A stretch of DNA of 64,000 nt from Frigoribacterium sp. JB110 (GCF_900163665.1 NZ_FUIA01000026.1:248001-312000); one strand, 5' to 3'. Counted from the stretch's first letter, positions 18,510 to 28,134 are shown. The notes: generated by a model from the letters alone, not told the origin. Translations and numbers: made by a program.

Positions 18510-20057
18510 ATGACTATGCCATCCAGCGCTCCGACCCTGATCGAGCCGTCGCTCGCCGCCGTGACGCCCGACGGCCGCGCACGTTCCTATGAGGTGCGCA
18601 CCTTCGGCTGCCAGATGAACGTGCACGACTCCGAGCGCCTCTCCGGTTCGCTCGAGAGCGCGGGGTACGTGAAAGCGCCCGCCGGCGAGGACGCCGATGT
18701 GGTGATCATCAACACCTGTGCGGTCCGCGACAACGCGGCGGGAAAGCTGTACGGCACGCTCGGCTATCTGAAGTCGCGCAAGGAGAAGCACGAGGGCATG
18801 CAGATCGCCGTCGGCGGCTGCCTCGCGCAGATGGACAAGGACGCGGTGCAGGAGAAGGCGCCGTGGGTCGACGTCGTGTTCGGCACACACAACATGGGCT
18901 CGCTCCCTCAGCTGCTCGAGCGGTCGCGCCACAACGAGGAAGCCGAGCTCGAGATCCTCGAATCGCTCGAGGTCTTCCCCTCCACGCTGCCGACGAAGCG
19001 AGACAACATCTACAGCGGCTGGGTCTCGATCTCGGTCGGCTGCAACAACACCTGCACGTTCTGCATCGTGCCGAGCCTGCGCGGCAAGGAGAAGGATCGC
19101 CGACCGGGCGACATCCTGAACGAGATCCGGCTTCTTGTCGATGACGGCGCGATCGAGGTGACGCTGCTGGGCCAGAACGTCAACTCGTACGGCGTGGAGT
19201 TCGGCGACAGGCACGCCTTCGGCAAGCTGCTGCGCGCAGCCGGCGACGTCGAGGGGCTCGAGCGCGTCCGCTTCACCAGCCCGCACCCTGCGGCCTTCAC
19301 CGACGATGTCATCGACGCGATGGCCGAGACCGAGAACGTGATGCCGCAGCTGCACATGCCGCTGCAGTCGGGCAGCGACCGCATCCTGCGCGCCATGCGA
19401 CGCTCGTACCGCAGCCGGAAGTTCCTCGGAATCCTCGAGAGGGTTCGCGAGCGCATGCCCGACGCGGCGATCACGACCGACATCATCGTCGGTTTCCCCG
19501 GCGAGACGGAAGAGGACTTCCAGGAGACGCTCCGCGTCGTCGAAGAGGCACGCTTCTCCAGCGCCTTCACGTTCCAGTACTCGATCCGCGAGGGCACGCC
19601 GGCGGCCACGATGGCCGACCAGGTGCCGAAGGACGTCGTGCAGGAGCGCTACAACCGCCTCATGGAGCTGCAGCAGCGCATCACGCTCGAGGAGAACCAG
19701 AAGCAGCTCGGGCGCACGCTCGAGGTGCTCGTCTCGAAGGGCGAAGGCAAGAAGGACGCGGCAACGCTCCGCCTCACCGGCCGAGCCGAAGACAACCGGC
19801 TCGTGCATTTCGAGGTGCCTGAGGGATCGGACGCACCGCGCCCCGGCGACGTCGTCACCGTCACTGTCACGCATGCTGCCCCGTCGCATCTGCTCGCCGA
19901 CGCTCCGGCCGGTGCCGAGCTGCGGATTCGTCGCACACGCGCCGGCGACGCGTGGGAGAACGCGGATGCTGCCAGCTGCGGCGTCCCGAGCAGCGACACG
20001 ACGCAGCAGGCAGGCCCGGTCAGGCTCGGACTTCCCGCGCTGCGCGTCGGCGTCTGA
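18510..20057 (+). CDS. miaB: tRNA-2-methylthio-N6-dimethylallyladenosine synthase
   Basis: Radical-SAM methylthiotransferase acting on A37 of tRNAs after MiaA has prenylated it. 515 residues. The N-terminal domain carries three cluster cysteines ([22 protein letters not shown]). The radical SAM motif is [12 protein letters not shown] (~178-185), and a TRAM domain follows (~390-460). The last ~50 residues are a non-conserved extension. TACAAT at 18495-18500 and GGAG at 18501 serve as promoter and ribosome site; an in-frame ATG at 18516 is an alternative start. miaA starts 4 nt after the stop. Confidence 0.96.
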   Translation: MTMPSSAPTLIEPSLAAVTPDGRARSYEVRTFGCQMNVHDSERLSGSLESAGYVKAPAGEDADVVIINTCAVRDNAAGKLYGTLGYLKSRKEKHEGMQIAVGGCLAQMDKDAVQEKAPWVDVVFGTHNMGSLPQLLERSRHNEEAELEILESLEVFPSTLPTKRDNIYSGWVSISVGCNNTCTFCIVPSLRGKEKDRRPGDILNEIRLLVDDGAIEVTLLGQNVNSYGVEFGDRHAFGKLLRAAGDVEGLERVRFTSPHPAAFTDDVIDAMAETENVMPQLHMPLQSGSDRILRAMRRSYRSRKFLGILERVRERMPDAAITTDIIVGFPGETEEDFQETLRVVEEARFSSAFTFQYSIREGTPAATMADQVPKDVVQERYNRLMELQQRITLEENQKQLGRTLEVLVSKGEGKKDAATLRLTGRAEDNRLVHFEVPEGSDAPRPGDVVTVTVTHAAPSHLLADAPAGAELRIRRTRAGDAWENADAASCGVPSSDTTQQAGPVRLGLPALRVGV

Positions 20058-20061
20058 GCGG

Positions 20062-21000
20062 ATGACGCAGGCCGCCTCACAGCGACCGCGGCTGATCGCC
20101 GTCGTCGGCGCCACAGGGACGGGCAAGAGCGACTTCTCGCTCGACCTCGCCGAGGCGCTCGGAGGTGAGGGCGCCGAGATCGTGAACGCCGATGCCATGC
20201 AGCTGTACCGCGGCATGGACATCGGCACGGCCAAGGTCGCCGTCGACGAGCGTCGCGGCATCGCCCACCACCTGTTCGACGTGCTCGATGTCACCCAGGA
20301 AGCGGCCGTCGCCCGCTACCAGGAGGCGGCGCGCGAGGCCGTTCGCGACATCTTCGCGCGGGGAAGGCATGCGATCCTCGTCGGAGGCTCCGGTCTGTAC
20401 GTCTCCAGCGTCGTGTACGACTTCCGCTTCCCTCCGCGTGACCACGCGCTGCGCGCGCGCCTGGAGGCACAGCTCGAGGCGGAGGGGGCGAGCGCCCTGT
20501 TCGCGCGGCTCCGCGAACGCGACCCCGAGACGGCGGAGCGGATCGACCCCCGCAACGGCCGCCGCGTCGTGCGCGCTCTCGAGGTGCTGGAGCAGGGTGA
20601 GAACGGGCATCGGGCCTCCCTTCCGGAACGACCGGTGCTGTGGCGGGAAGGCACGGCGATCATCGGCCTGCGCGCGGAGCGCGCCGCACTCGTGGAACGC
20701 CTCGATCGACGGGTCGAACGGATGTGGCAGGACGGCATGCTGCTCGAGACCGCTCGCCTGCGCGAGGTGGGGCTGGAGCGCGGCGCGACCGCCAGCCGCG
20801 CGATCGGATACGCACAGGCGCTGGCGCAGCTGAACGGCGAGATCGCCGAGCAGGAAGCGATCGAGCGCACCCAGGCGCTCACCCGGCGCTACGCCCGCCG
20901 GCAGGTGAGCTGGTTCAACCGCTACGCGGAGACTCGCTGGCTCGACACCCCCCTCGCCCCCACCACCGCAGCCGACATCGCCGCTTCCCTACGCGACTAG
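20062..21000 (+). CDS. miaA: tRNA dimethylallyltransferase
   Basis: Transfers dimethylallyl to A37 of tRNAs, supplying the substrate for MiaB. 312 residues. The P-loop GATGTGKS lies near the N-terminus, followed by NADAMQLYRGMDIGTAK, GGSGLYVSSV and a Y-ARRQVSWFNR C-terminal segment. ATG at 20062 gives the usual N-terminus (RLIAVVGATGTGKS). The TAG stop is the CTAG edge of repeat element copy 2, so the element abuts the gene without shortening it noticeably. Confidence 0.96.
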   Translation: MTQAASQRPRLIAVVGATGTGKSDFSLDLAEALGGEGAEIVNADAMQLYRGMDIGTAKVAVDERRGIAHHLFDVLDVTQEAAVARYQEAAREAVRDIFARGRHAILVGGSGLYVSSVVYDFRFPPRDHALRARLEAQLEAEGASALFARLRERDPETAERIDPRNGRRVVRALEVLEQGENGHRASLPERPVLWREGTAIIGLRAERAALVERLDRRVERMWQDGMLLETARLREVGLERGATASRAIGYAQALAQLNGEIAEQEAIERTQALTRRYARRQVSWFNRYAETRWLDTPLAPTTAADIAASLRD

Positions 21001-21162
21001 GTCGTGTCTGATAATTCGTCGGCTACTGCGCTGGGTGCTGTGCACCGGCTCGCGTCGTTCTCGTCGGTCGACGATGGCTCCGCATCGCCTCCCTCCTCGG
21101 CCTAGCGATCCGGCACACATCACCCATGCTCGCAACGCCGCGAATTATCAGACACTCCCTAG
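20997..21162. mobile_element. MITE-like inverted-repeat element, copy 2
   Basis: Same 166 bp as 4081-4246 and in the same orientation, with three substitutions. Bounded by CTAG at 20997-21000 and 21159-21162, with GTGTCTGATAATTCG and its reverse complement just inside. The left CTAG is the stop codon of miaA. No coding capacity for a transposase. Confidence 0.8.
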
Positions 21163-21171
21163 CCCCGCTGC

Positions 21172-21239
21172 CGAGATGCGCACTTTCCGTCCAGATGCGC
21201 CGATCTATACGCGCCTTCGTCGAAAAAGTGCGTATCTCG
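21172..21239. repeat. Long imperfect hairpin B between miaA and dapF
   Basis: CGAGATGCGCACTTT (21172-21186) pairs with AAAGTGCGTATCTCG (21225-21239): 15 bp with one G.T wobble, around a 38-nt loop containing further GCGC complementarity. It directly follows the MITE-like element. Similar architecture to hairpins at 11436, 32324 and 57799. Possibly an operon-end structure. Confidence 0.65.
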
Positions 21240-21311
21240 CGGGCCGTGCGGCTGTCCTTCGCGGCGGTCCGGATGGGCAGCAGCGGCGCATCCGGCGGTG
21301 GCTTCGAAACG

Positions 21312-21317
21312 TAGACT
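21312..21317 (+). promoter_or_regulatory. -10 box of leaderless dapF
   Basis: TAGACT, then 6 nt (GGGAGT), then the ATG at 21324. Confidence 0.55.
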
Positions 21318-21323
21318 GGGAGT

Positions 21324-22205
21324 ATGACGGACATCGCGTTCACCAAGGGGCATGGCACCGGCAACGACTTCGTCGTGATCTCCGACCCTTCAGCGGAGCT
21401 CGACCTCTCGGATGAGCAGGTCGCCGCGCTGTGCGACCGGCACGTCGGAATCGGGGCGGACGGCCTGCTGCGCGCGGTCAAGTCGGCGAGCATCCCGGAT
21501 GGCGCCTCGGCGCTCGCCGAGAACGCGGATGCCGAATGGTTCATGGACTACCGGAACGCCGACGGCTCCGTCGCCGAGATGTGTGGCAACGGCGTGCGCG
21601 TATTCGCCAGGTACCTGATCGACTCCGGCCTCGCGGAGGTGGCATCGGATGGCTCCCTCCCCATCGGCACCCGAGCCGGCGTGCGCGAGGTGACCCGCAG
21701 CGACGACGGCTTCCTGGTCGACATGGGCGGCTGGCGCGCTTCGACGACCGAGCCGACGGTGCGCGGTCGCGGCGTCAGCGTCGCCCGACCCGGTCTCGGC
21801 ATCGACGTCGGCAATCCTCACATCGTCGTTGCGCTCGCCTCGACCGAAGAGCTGGACACGCTCGACCTCGCTGTGCAGCCGATCGTCGAACCACTTCCCG
21901 AGCACGGTGCGAACATCGAGTTCGTGGTGCCGGAGGATCCGCTCGTGGTCGACGGCGTGGGCCAGGTGCGGATGCGTGTGTTCGAGCGCGGGGTGGGGGA
22001 GACGCTCAGCTGCGGCACCGGCGTCGTCGCCACGGCGCTCGCGGTGCGCGAATGGGCGGGAGCCGGCGCTCCGGACCACTGGCACGTCGATGTCCCAGGC
22101 GGCACGCTCTCGGTGAAGATGACTGCGCACCCCGACGGGGAGCGCGTCTCGCTCTCCGGGCCCGCAACGCTCGTATACACCGGCACAGTCACACTGGCCG
22201 ACTGA
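21324..22205 (+). CDS. dapF: Diaminopimelate epimerase
   Basis: Converts LL- to meso-diaminopimelate for lysine and peptidoglycan. 293 residues with duplicated fold. The two catalytic cysteines are in [14 protein letters not shown] (~87) and [14 protein letters not shown] (~230). The N-terminus [14 protein letters not shown] is typical. Start supported by the -10 box 6 nt upstream. Together with dapA and dapB in this window it covers three of the DAP-pathway steps, each in a separate transcription unit. Confidence 0.96.
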   Translation: MTDIAFTKGHGTGNDFVVISDPSAELDLSDEQVAALCDRHVGIGADGLLRAVKSASIPDGASALAENADAEWFMDYRNADGSVAEMCGNGVRVFARYLIDSGLAEVASDGSLPIGTRAGVREVTRSDDGFLVDMGGWRASTTEPTVRGRGVSVARPGLGIDVGNPHIVVALASTEELDTLDLAVQPIVEPLPEHGANIEFVVPEDPLVVDGVGQVRMRVFERGVGETLSCGTGVVATALAVREWAGAGAPDHWHVDVPGGTLSVKMTAHPDGERVSLSGPATLVYTGTVTLAD

Positions 22206-22289
22206 GCGACCGCGGCGACGGGACCGCCTGCTCGTTCGAACGGCGACATCCGGCACTGTATGCCTCAGACGGAATACGATCCTCCGGCG

Positions 22290-22928
22290 TCAGCCGATGG
22301 TGAGAGGTTCGGTCCTCGGCGTCCCGTGGTGGCGCACCTTGATCACGCGGAAGCCCTTCGCGGTCGCGTGCCTGCGCACACTGAAGTCGCGTGCCAGGGA
22401 GGCATCGAGCCACCGCTGCAGTGAATCGCTGCCGAGATCGCGCTTGACCACGAGGTAGGCGTCGCTGCGCTCGTCGAGCCGCGGGATCCACTCCTCCATC
22501 AGATCGTGCAGCACGGCCTTCCCGACCCGGATGGGAGGGTTCGACCGGATGGTGCGGAACCGCACGTCGGCGGGAACATCTTCCGGCCTGACCGCGTTGA
22601 CATTGTCGAGACCGAGCTCGGCCGCATTGCTGCGCACGAGGTCGAGCGCCCGCTCGTTCACGTCGACCGCCCACACCCGCGCATGCGGTGAGGCACCGGC
22701 GAGGTCGAGCGTGATCGGCCCCCAGCCGCATCCGAGGTCGAGGAAGTCGCCACCCGAGGGCGGCGCCGGCGTGTGCGTCAGCAGGACCCGCGTACCGACA
22801 TCGAGTCGATCGGGGCTGAAGACGCCGGCGTTCGTCGTCACCTCCACCTCACGGCCTGCGACCGGGATGCGGATGCGTCGAGGCTTGTCGACGCTGGAGG
22901 GAGCTTCGCTGAAATAGTGGTCTCCCAT
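22290..22928 (-). CDS. RsmC-like class I SAM methyltransferase
   Basis: 212 residues. SAM-binding motif DLGCGWGPITLDLA is followed by AVDVNERALDLVRSNAAELGL and the catalytic SNPPIRVG (NPP[IFY] motif of base N-methyltransferases), then a C-terminal ATAKGFRVIKVRHHG. This matches the short RsmC/YbiN-type proteins that methylate guanine in 16S rRNA; the exact target is unproven. ATG at 22928 is chosen; TAACGT lies 8 nt upstream on the minus strand. It is divergent from hflX with overlapping promoters in under 50 bp. Confidence 0.85.
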   Translation of the reverse strand: MGDHYFSEAPSSVDKPRRIRIPVAGREVEVTTNAGVFSPDRLDVGTRVLLTHTPAPPSGGDFLDLGCGWGPITLDLAGASPHARVWAVDVNERALDLVRSNAAELGLDNVNAVRPEDVPADVRFRTIRSNPPIRVGKAVLHDLMEEWIPRLDERSDAYLVVKRDLGSDSLQRWLDASLARDFSVRRHATAKGFRVIKVRHHGTPRTEPLTIG

Positions 22929-22977
22929 AGCCCGCAACGTTACCCTTAAAGGCTCCCGTTTCCCATCGAAGGATTAC

Positions 22978-24510
22978 ATGACTGATACGACGTCCCCCCT
23001 CCCGACGTCCGACGACGCACCGCACACGGCGGCCGACGACGCGGTCGATCGCGTCCTGGCCCGCGCGGGCTCCCGCAGCGGTGTGCGGATCTTCGGGGCG
23101 GCACAGGCGCTGCAGGAGACGTCGACGGCCGCAGGAAGCGCCGACGGCGACCAGTGGGACGTCGAGGACCGGCACGCGCTGCGTCGGGTGCCGAGCCTGT
23201 CGACGGAGCTCGAGGACGTCACGGAGGTCGAGTACCGCGAGACGAGGCTGGAGAACGTCGTGCTCGTCGGTGTGTACACGCAGGGATCTCTCGCCGACGC
23301 GGAGAACTCGCTGCACGAGCTCGCCGCGCTCGCGGAGACCGCCGGTGCCGTCGTCCTCGACGGCGTGCTGCAGGGCCGTCCCCATCCGGATCCGGCGACC
23401 TACCTGGGCAAGGGCAAGGCGGAGCAGCTGCGCGATCTGGTCGCATCGGTCGGCGCCGACACGGTGGTCGCCGACACGGAGCTGGCTCCGTCGCAGCGCC
23501 GCGCGCTCGAGGACGTCGTCAAGGTGAAGGTCGTCGACCGCACGGCCGTGATCCTCGACATCTTCGCCCAGCACGCGAAGACGCGCGAGGGCAAGGCCCA
23601 GGTGGAGCTGGCGCAGCTCGAGTACCTGCTGCCGCGTCTGCGCGGCTGGGGTGACTCGATGAGCCGGCAGGCCGGTGGCCAGGTCGGCGCAGCGGGAGCC
23701 GGCATGGGCTCGCGCGGGCCAGGCGAGACGAAGATGGAGCTCGACCGTCGCCGTATCCGCACCCGGATGGCGATCCTGCGCAAGCAGATCGCGCAGTTCG
23801 CCCCGGCCCGCGACGCGAAGCGGTCAGAGCGCAAACGCCACACCATCCCGTCCGTCGCGATCGCCGGGTACACCAACGCGGGCAAGTCGAGCCTACTCAA
23901 CCGGCTCACGGCCGCCGGAGTGCTCGTCGAGAACGCGCTGTTCGCCACCCTCGACTCGACCGTGCGGCGCTCCCAGACATCGGACGGTCGGGTGTTCACC
24001 TTCGCCGACACCGTCGGCTTCGTGCGCAATCTGCCGCACCAGCTCGTCGAGGCGTTCCGCTCCACCCTCGAGGAGGTCGCGGAGGCCGACGTCGTGCTGC
24101 ACGTGGTCGACGCCAACCATCCGGATCCGGCGAGCCAGATCAAGACGGTGCGCGACGTGATGGGCGATGTCGGCGCGCGCGACCTGCCGGAGGTCGTGGT
24201 GTTCAACAAGGCCGACCTGATCGACGAGAGCGCGCGCCTGGTGCTGCACGGACTCGAGCCGCGCGCCGTGTTCGTGTCATCGCACACGGGCGAGGGCATC
24301 GACGAGCTGCGTCGCATCGTCGAGGAGACGCTTCCGCTGCCGGCGGTCGAGGTGCGAGTGGTGGTGCCGTACGACCGCGGTGACCTCGTGTCGGCGGTGC
24401 ACGAAACCGGTCAGCTGCTCGAACGGCGCCACGAGACGGACGGCACCTTCGTGCACGCCCGTGTCAGCCCCCGACTCGCCGCCGACCTCGAGGCGTTCCG
24501 CACCGAGTGA
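22978..24510 (+). CDS. hflX: Ribosome-associated GTPase HflX
   Basis: GTPase that binds the 50S subunit and rescues stalled ribosomes under stress. 510 residues. An N-terminal HflX domain (~90-250, LGKGKAEQLRDLV and GRGPGETKMELDRRRIR-like segment) precedes the G domain with G1 GYTNAGKSS (~297-305), G3 DTVGFVRNLP and G4 NKAD. An ~85-residue acidic N-terminal extension is extra relative to E. coli. GAAGGA before the ATG acts as ribosome site. Ends only 21 bp from the convergent S9 peptidase gene. Confidence 0.95.
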   Translation: MTDTTSPLPTSDDAPHTAADDAVDRVLARAGSRSGVRIFGAAQALQETSTAAGSADGDQWDVEDRHALRRVPSLSTELEDVTEVEYRETRLENVVLVGVYTQGSLADAENSLHELAALAETAGAVVLDGVLQGRPHPDPATYLGKGKAEQLRDLVASVGADTVVADTELAPSQRRALEDVVKVKVVDRTAVILDIFAQHAKTREGKAQVELAQLEYLLPRLRGWGDSMSRQAGGQVGAAGAGMGSRGPGETKMELDRRRIRTRMAILRKQIAQFAPARDAKRSERKRHTIPSVAIAGYTNAGKSSLLNRLTAAGVLVENALFATLDSTVRRSQTSDGRVFTFADTVGFVRNLPHQLVEAFRSTLEEVAEADVVLHVVDANHPDPASQIKTVRDVMGDVGARDLPEVVVFNKADLIDESARLVLHGLEPRAVFVSSHTGEGIDELRRIVEETLPLPAVEVRVVVPYDRGDLVSAVHETGQLLERRHETDGTFVHARVSPRLAADLEAFRTE

Positions 24511-24531
24511 GCAGCTCCGGCCCCGCGGTGG

Positions 24532-26514
24532 TCAGGCGAGGTCGACGGGGCTGACGCCTGGAGTTTCGAACCCGAGCACCTGACCGAGGAAGGCCAGCTC
24601 GGACGCGAAGCACTTCACGATGGTGTCGGACTGCCGGAACCCGTGCCCTTCTCCTTCGAACAGCAGATAGGCGTGCGGCACCCCGTTGTCCGCGAGCGCG
24701 TCGCGCAGCGCCTCCGACTGCGACGGCGGCACGACCGGGTCGTCGCTGCCCTGCAGGATGAGAAGCGGCGTGGTGAGGCTCTCCGGGCGCGACAGGGGCG
24801 AGCGCTCGATGTAGTCGGCCTCCGCCTCCGGCCACGGGCCGACGAGGCCATCGAGGTAGCGGGCCTCGAAGTCGTGCGTCTCGGCCAGCAGCATGCGCAG
24901 GTCGGCGACGCCGTAGCGGCAGATGCCTGCGGCGAACACGTCGGTGTCGGCGAGAGCGCACAGCACGGTCCAGCCGCCGGCCGACCCGCCCTTGATCGCG
25001 ATGCGAGCGGGGTCGGCGAGCCCCGCATCGACGAGTCCGCGCGCAGCGGCGGCCACATCCTGCACGTCGGAGAGGCCCCACCCGCCGGACAGCCGCTCGC
25101 GGTAGGCGCGCCCGTAGCCGGATGAGCCGCCGTAGTTCACATCCAGCACGCCGATCCCGCGGCTGGTGAAGAACGCGGCGTTCTGCGACAGGTCGCCGGT
25201 GACGTGACCGGTCGGGCCGCCGTGCACGAGCACGACGACGGGCGGCAGCTCTCCGTCGAGACCGACGGCGCTGGGGCTCGATGGCGGGTAGAAGAACGCG
25301 TGCACCGGGCCGAGGGGGCCGGCGAAGGTCATCGGGGAGGCAGGAGGGCGCGGCCCCGACGCCGGGTCGACCTCGCCGCCGCGCAGCGGCGCGAGGGACC
25401 GGGCCGACACGTCGAGCTCCCAGAGTCCGCCTGGCACGGACGCTCCCGCGCCGGTGAGCAGCACCCGCCTGCCGCGCACGTCGTGCACCTGCACGTCGCC
25501 GGTCAGCGGCGTCTCCAGCTCCGTGACGTTGCCGGAGACGGGTTCGATGAGCATCAGTCGGGAACGGCCGTCCGTGACGACCGCCACGACGTTGCCGTCG
25601 TCGAGCGCCGCGTACCAACGTGATCCGAGGCTCCACAGCGGGCCTCCCGTGTCACCGTCGACGACGTAGACCGGCGCGGCCGGAGCGTGCGTGAGATCGT
25701 CGTCGAATCGGATGACGAACAGGTTCCATCGTGCGCCGCGCGCGGGATCGGAGCGGGACGCGCTCGGGGGGTCCTGGGTGAACAGCAGCTCGTCGTCGCC
25801 CGTCCACTCCGGCTGCAGGGCCGCGACGTCCGCGCCGCCCGTCGCGCCGTGCCCGCCTGCGGCGACGACCCAGTCCGACACCGTGCCGTCCTCGTCGAGT
25901 GTGCCGACCCGCAGCTCCGCGGCGTCCCACGGCATGTCGGGGTGGTCCCACGCGATCCACGCGAGCCTGCCAGCGCGCGGGGCGGGGTAGGCGACGAAGT
26001 CGCTTCCTGCGACGACGACTGTGACGGCATCGGGATCGGCTGCGCCGGAGCCGTCATCCGGGATCCGGACGATCTCCCGTCGCGGCGTCGACAGCGCGGC
26101 GTCGTGTGTCTCGCGCACCGCCCACAGTGCGCCGTCCGCCCACACGAGATCGCCGTGAGCCAGCCTGGCGTCGTCCGCGGTCAGCGGGGACGGCTCGGTA
26201 CCGGCACGGGCGATGTAGACGCGCTGGTCCGCCTGGTTCACGAAGGCGAATCGCTCGTCGTCGAGAGCAGCCCACGCGCCCCCGCCGTATTCGTGCACGC
26301 GAGATCGCGCGCTCCACGGGGCGGGCAGCACAGGGTCAGAACCGCCGGAGCGGAGGATCGCCGTGCGCCCCCGCTCCGCCGGCACGGACTCGGCCCACCA
26401 GGCCTCGCCTGAGACGTACTGGGCACGACCGAGTCTGAGGGATCCGGACGGCATGTCCTCTGGACGAATCGGCGACGGCCATGTGCCGTACGCGAGCTGG
26501 TCGATAGGGGCCAT
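24532..26514 (-). CDS. S9 family prolyl oligopeptidase-type peptidase
   Basis: 660 residues. An N-terminal beta-propeller-like region (about 1-400, WD/TolB-like repeats such as AWIAWDHPDMPWD) precedes an alpha/beta hydrolase domain. Catalytic triad: Ser in KGGSAGGWT (~505), Asp in QGSDDPVVPPSQ (~593) and His in EGEGHGF (~625). This is the S9C acylaminoacyl peptidase type; substrate peptides are unknown. No signal peptide, so cytoplasmic. On the minus strand a TAGCGT sits 6 nt before the ATG (leaderless). Confidence 0.93.
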   Translation of the reverse strand: MAPIDQLAYGTWPSPIRPEDMPSGSLRLGRAQYVSGEAWWAESVPAERGRTAILRSGGSDPVLPAPWSARSRVHEYGGGAWAALDDERFAFVNQADQRVYIARAGTEPSPLTADDARLAHGDLVWADGALWAVRETHDAALSTPRREIVRIPDDGSGAADPDAVTVVVAGSDFVAYPAPRAGRLAWIAWDHPDMPWDAAELRVGTLDEDGTVSDWVVAAGGHGATGGADVAALQPEWTGDDELLFTQDPPSASRSDPARGARWNLFVIRFDDDLTHAPAAPVYVVDGDTGGPLWSLGSRWYAALDDGNVVAVVTDGRSRLMLIEPVSGNVTELETPLTGDVQVHDVRGRRVLLTGAGASVPGGLWELDVSARSLAPLRGGEVDPASGPRPPASPMTFAGPLGPVHAFFYPPSSPSAVGLDGELPPVVVLVHGGPTGHVTGDLSQNAAFFTSRGIGVLDVNYGGSSGYGRAYRERLSGGWGLSDVQDVAAAARGLVDAGLADPARIAIKGGSAGGWTVLCALADTDVFAAGICRYGVADLRMLLAETHDFEARYLDGLVGPWPEAEADYIERSPLSRPESLTTPLLILQGSDDPVVPPSQSEALRDALADNGVPHAYLLFEGEGHGFRQSDTIVKCFASELAFLGQVLGFETPGVSPVDLA

Positions 26515-26520
26515 GTCACC

Positions 26521-26543
26521 ACGCTATTGCACGCCGGAGCAAT
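26521..26543 (-). promoter_or_regulatory. Promoter of the S9 peptidase gene with an inverted repeat
   Basis: Read on the minus strand, TAGCGT (26526-26521) lies 6 nt before the ATG at 26514. ATTGC-N8-GCAAT (26526-26543) overlaps its upstream edge and could bind a regulator. The stretch 26544-26735 shows nothing else. Confidence 0.4.
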
Positions 26544-26735
26544 CGCGCACGACGTCGAAGGCGACGTCACGCCGCGACCCATGCCGACACATACCGATGC
26601 GTCGCTCGAGCCGTCGCCGGCATCGTGGGGTGCACGAGGCGTCGGCGAAACGGAGGGAGCCGGATCCGCCAGACGAGCTCGTGCCGGATCTCGTCAGCAG
26701 CTGACGCGGTCGCGCCCGTTCGACGTCGTCACAGC

Positions 26736-26779
26736 AGCAGGGGGGCGGTGCCGGATGACTCCGGCACCGCCCCCCTGCT
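26736..26779 (-). terminator. Terminator hairpin after lexA
   Basis: A perfect 20-bp stem (arms 26736-26755 and 26760-26779, rich in G6/C6) closes a TGAC loop, 7 nt beyond the lexA stop on the minus strand. No U-tract follows, as in other terminators of this window. Confidence 0.8.
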
Positions 26780-26786
26780 CACGCGC

Positions 26787-27482
26787 TCAGACCGCGCGCA
26801 GCACCGCGACGATCTTGCCGAGCACCGTCGACTCGTCGCCGAGGATCGGCTCGAAGTTCGTATTGCGGGGGAGCAGCCAGGTGTGCCCGTCGCGCTGACG
26901 GAACACCTTCACGGTCGCCTCACCGTCGAGCATCGCCGCGACGATGTCGCCGTTCTCCGCAGTGCTCTGCGTGCGCACGACGACCCAGTCGCCATCGCAG
27001 ATGGCCGCGTCGATCATCGATTCGCCGTTGACCTTGAGCATGAACAGCTCCCCCTTGCCCACCAGCTGCCTGGGGAGTGGGAAGACTTCTTCGACCTGCT
27101 GCTCGGCCGTGATCGGGACACCTGCGGCGATCTGGCCGACGAGCGGGATCATCGCCGCGTCTCCGACAGGAGGGGCGACGTCGGCCGGGTTCTCGCCCGA
27201 CACACCGGGTAGGTCGATGAGCACCTCCATCGCGCGCGTCTTGCCTGGGTCGCGTCGCAGATAGCCGCTCAGCTCGAGCTGGCCGAGCTGATGGGTGACG
27301 CTGGAGAGCGACTTGAGGCCGACGGCGTCGCCGATCTCGCGCATCGAGGGCGGATAGCCGTGCTTCTGGATCGACCGCTGGATGACCTCGAGGATCGCCA
27401 TCTGCTTGTCGCTGAGGCTGCGACGCCGCCGCGTGCGCGGGGTCGAAGGTGCGGTGCCGCTGTGCGCTGCGTCGTCGCTCAT
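26787..27482 (-). CDS. lexA: SOS repressor LexA
   Basis: 231 residues. The N-terminal winged helix (~20-82, [37 protein letters not shown]) binds SOS boxes. The self-cleavage site is Ala120-Gly121 (QIAAGVP), with the catalytic dyad Ser155 (NGESMID) and Lys192 (ATVKVF). RecA filaments trigger the cleavage. ATG at 27482 follows a Shine-Dalgarno-like GGAGC on the minus strand. It is divergent from the LysM division suppressor, as lexA is in mycobacteria and Bacillus. Confidence 0.98.
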   Translation of the reverse strand: MSDDAAHSGTAPSTPRTRRRRSLSDKQMAILEVIQRSIQKHGYPPSMREIGDAVGLKSLSSVTHQLGQLELSGYLRRDPGKTRAMEVLIDLPGVSGENPADVAPPVGDAAMIPLVGQIAAGVPITAEQQVEEVFPLPRQLVGKGELFMLKVNGESMIDAAICDGDWVVVRTQSTAENGDIVAAMLDGEATVKVFRQRDGHTWLLPRNTNFEPILGDESTVLGKIVAVLRAV

Positions 27483-27501
27483 GAGTGCTCCAGGTTCGAT
27501 T

Positions 27502-27525
27502 CGACATCTCGAATGTCGGAGGTCC
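27502..27525. promoter_or_regulatory. Palindrome and recA-shared 16-mer upstream of lexA
   Basis: CGACAT-CTCGA-ATGTCG is a perfect inverted repeat (27502-27518). Overlapping it, CGAATGTCGGAGGTCC (27510-27525) is identical to 16268-16283 in the recA promoter. Here the following hexamer is TGAGGT rather than TANNNT, so promoter function is less likely. Confidence 0.4.
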
Positions 27526-27609
27526 GTGGTGAGGTTGCCTCCGACACCACGACCGTACCCCAGTCGCCGGGAGTTTCGAGAGCTTTGTTCGAGCGTGTCC
27601 GGAGAAATC

Positions 27610-27625
27610 TCGAAGCCCGTTTCGA
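27610..27625. promoter_or_regulatory. LexA (SOS) box 1, lexA-LysM intergenic region
   Basis: TCGAAGCCCGTTTCGA, a perfect TCGAA-N6-TTCGA palindrome just upstream of the LysM gene's -35. A degenerate 17-bp relative lies at 27576-27592, nearer lexA. Confidence 0.7.
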
Positions 27626-27633
27626 AGAAAGGC

Positions 27634-27666
27634 TTGACCCAGCGATGTATTCGAAGATAGATTCGG
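27634..27666 (+). promoter_or_regulatory. Promoter of the LysM gene overlapped by SOS box 2
   Basis: TTGACC (27634-27639), 18 nt, TAGATT (27658-27663) is the best sigma70-type promoter in the window. TCGAAGATAGATTCGG (27651-27666), a LexA box with one mismatch, covers the -10, so LexA binding would block RNA polymerase. Confidence 0.7.
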
Positions 27667-27737
27667 TACGTAGCTTCGCACTCGGCTCTCCCGGCCGAGC
27701 AGCCGAGTGCGAAGCGCGTTCCATCCGAGGAGGAGAC

Positions 27738-28088
27738 ATGACCACCGTTGCACTCGCCGTACCGCACACGCGCCTTCGGCTGACGGTTCGCGGACGCCGC
27801 GTGCTCGCAGCCTTTGCTGCGCTCCCCGTCGTCGCCGGTCTCGCCGTCGCCGCCGTGATGGGCTCCGGTGCCGCTCTCGGCTCTATCGATGGCGGCGCGC
27901 CTGCTGGATCGTTCGAGACCGTCACCGTTCTGTCTGGCGACTCGCTCTGGAGCATCGCGCAGCTCGTGGCGCCAGGCCACGATCCCCGCGACGTCGTCGA
28001 CGACATCGCCCACCTCAATCAGCTTCAGGGCGGCGCGCTGATGGCGGGCCAGGAGCTCGCGATTCCCACGGAGTACGCGCAGGACTGA
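27738..28088 (+). CDS. LysM-domain membrane protein, probable SOS-induced cell division suppressor
   Basis: 116 residues: a short basic cytoplasmic start, one membrane helix (~22-45) and an extracytoplasmic LysM domain (~60-110, [21 protein letters not shown]) that binds peptidoglycan. A small single-pass LysM protein divergent from lexA and preceded by SOS boxes matches Bacillus YneA and mycobacterial Rv2719c/ChiZ, which halt septation during DNA damage. The same role here rests on architecture, position and boxes, not on a functional test. GAGGAGGAG is the ribosome site. Confidence 0.85.
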   Translation: MTTVALAVPHTRLRLTVRGRRVLAAFAALPVVAGLAVAAVMGSGAALGSIDGGAPAGSFETVTVLSGDSLWSIAQLVAPGHDPRDVVDDIAHLNQLQGGALMAGQELAIPTEYAQD

Positions 28089-28122
28089 TCCTGAGCGGCG
28101 CTCCGGCGGCGGCCGCGCCGCG

Positions 28123-28128
28123 TACGAT
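28123..28128 (+). promoter_or_regulatory. -10 box of leaderless hisC
   Basis: TACGAT, then 6 nt (TGACCG), then the GTG at 28135. Confidence 0.55.
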
Positions 28129-28134
28129 TGACCG

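Noticed and set aside
27513..27535. A second RecA-NDp promoter, facing the LysM gene
   Set aside because: The upstream half is identical to recA's, but the hexamer after N8 is TGAGGT rather than TANNNT, and a better promoter lies at 27634.
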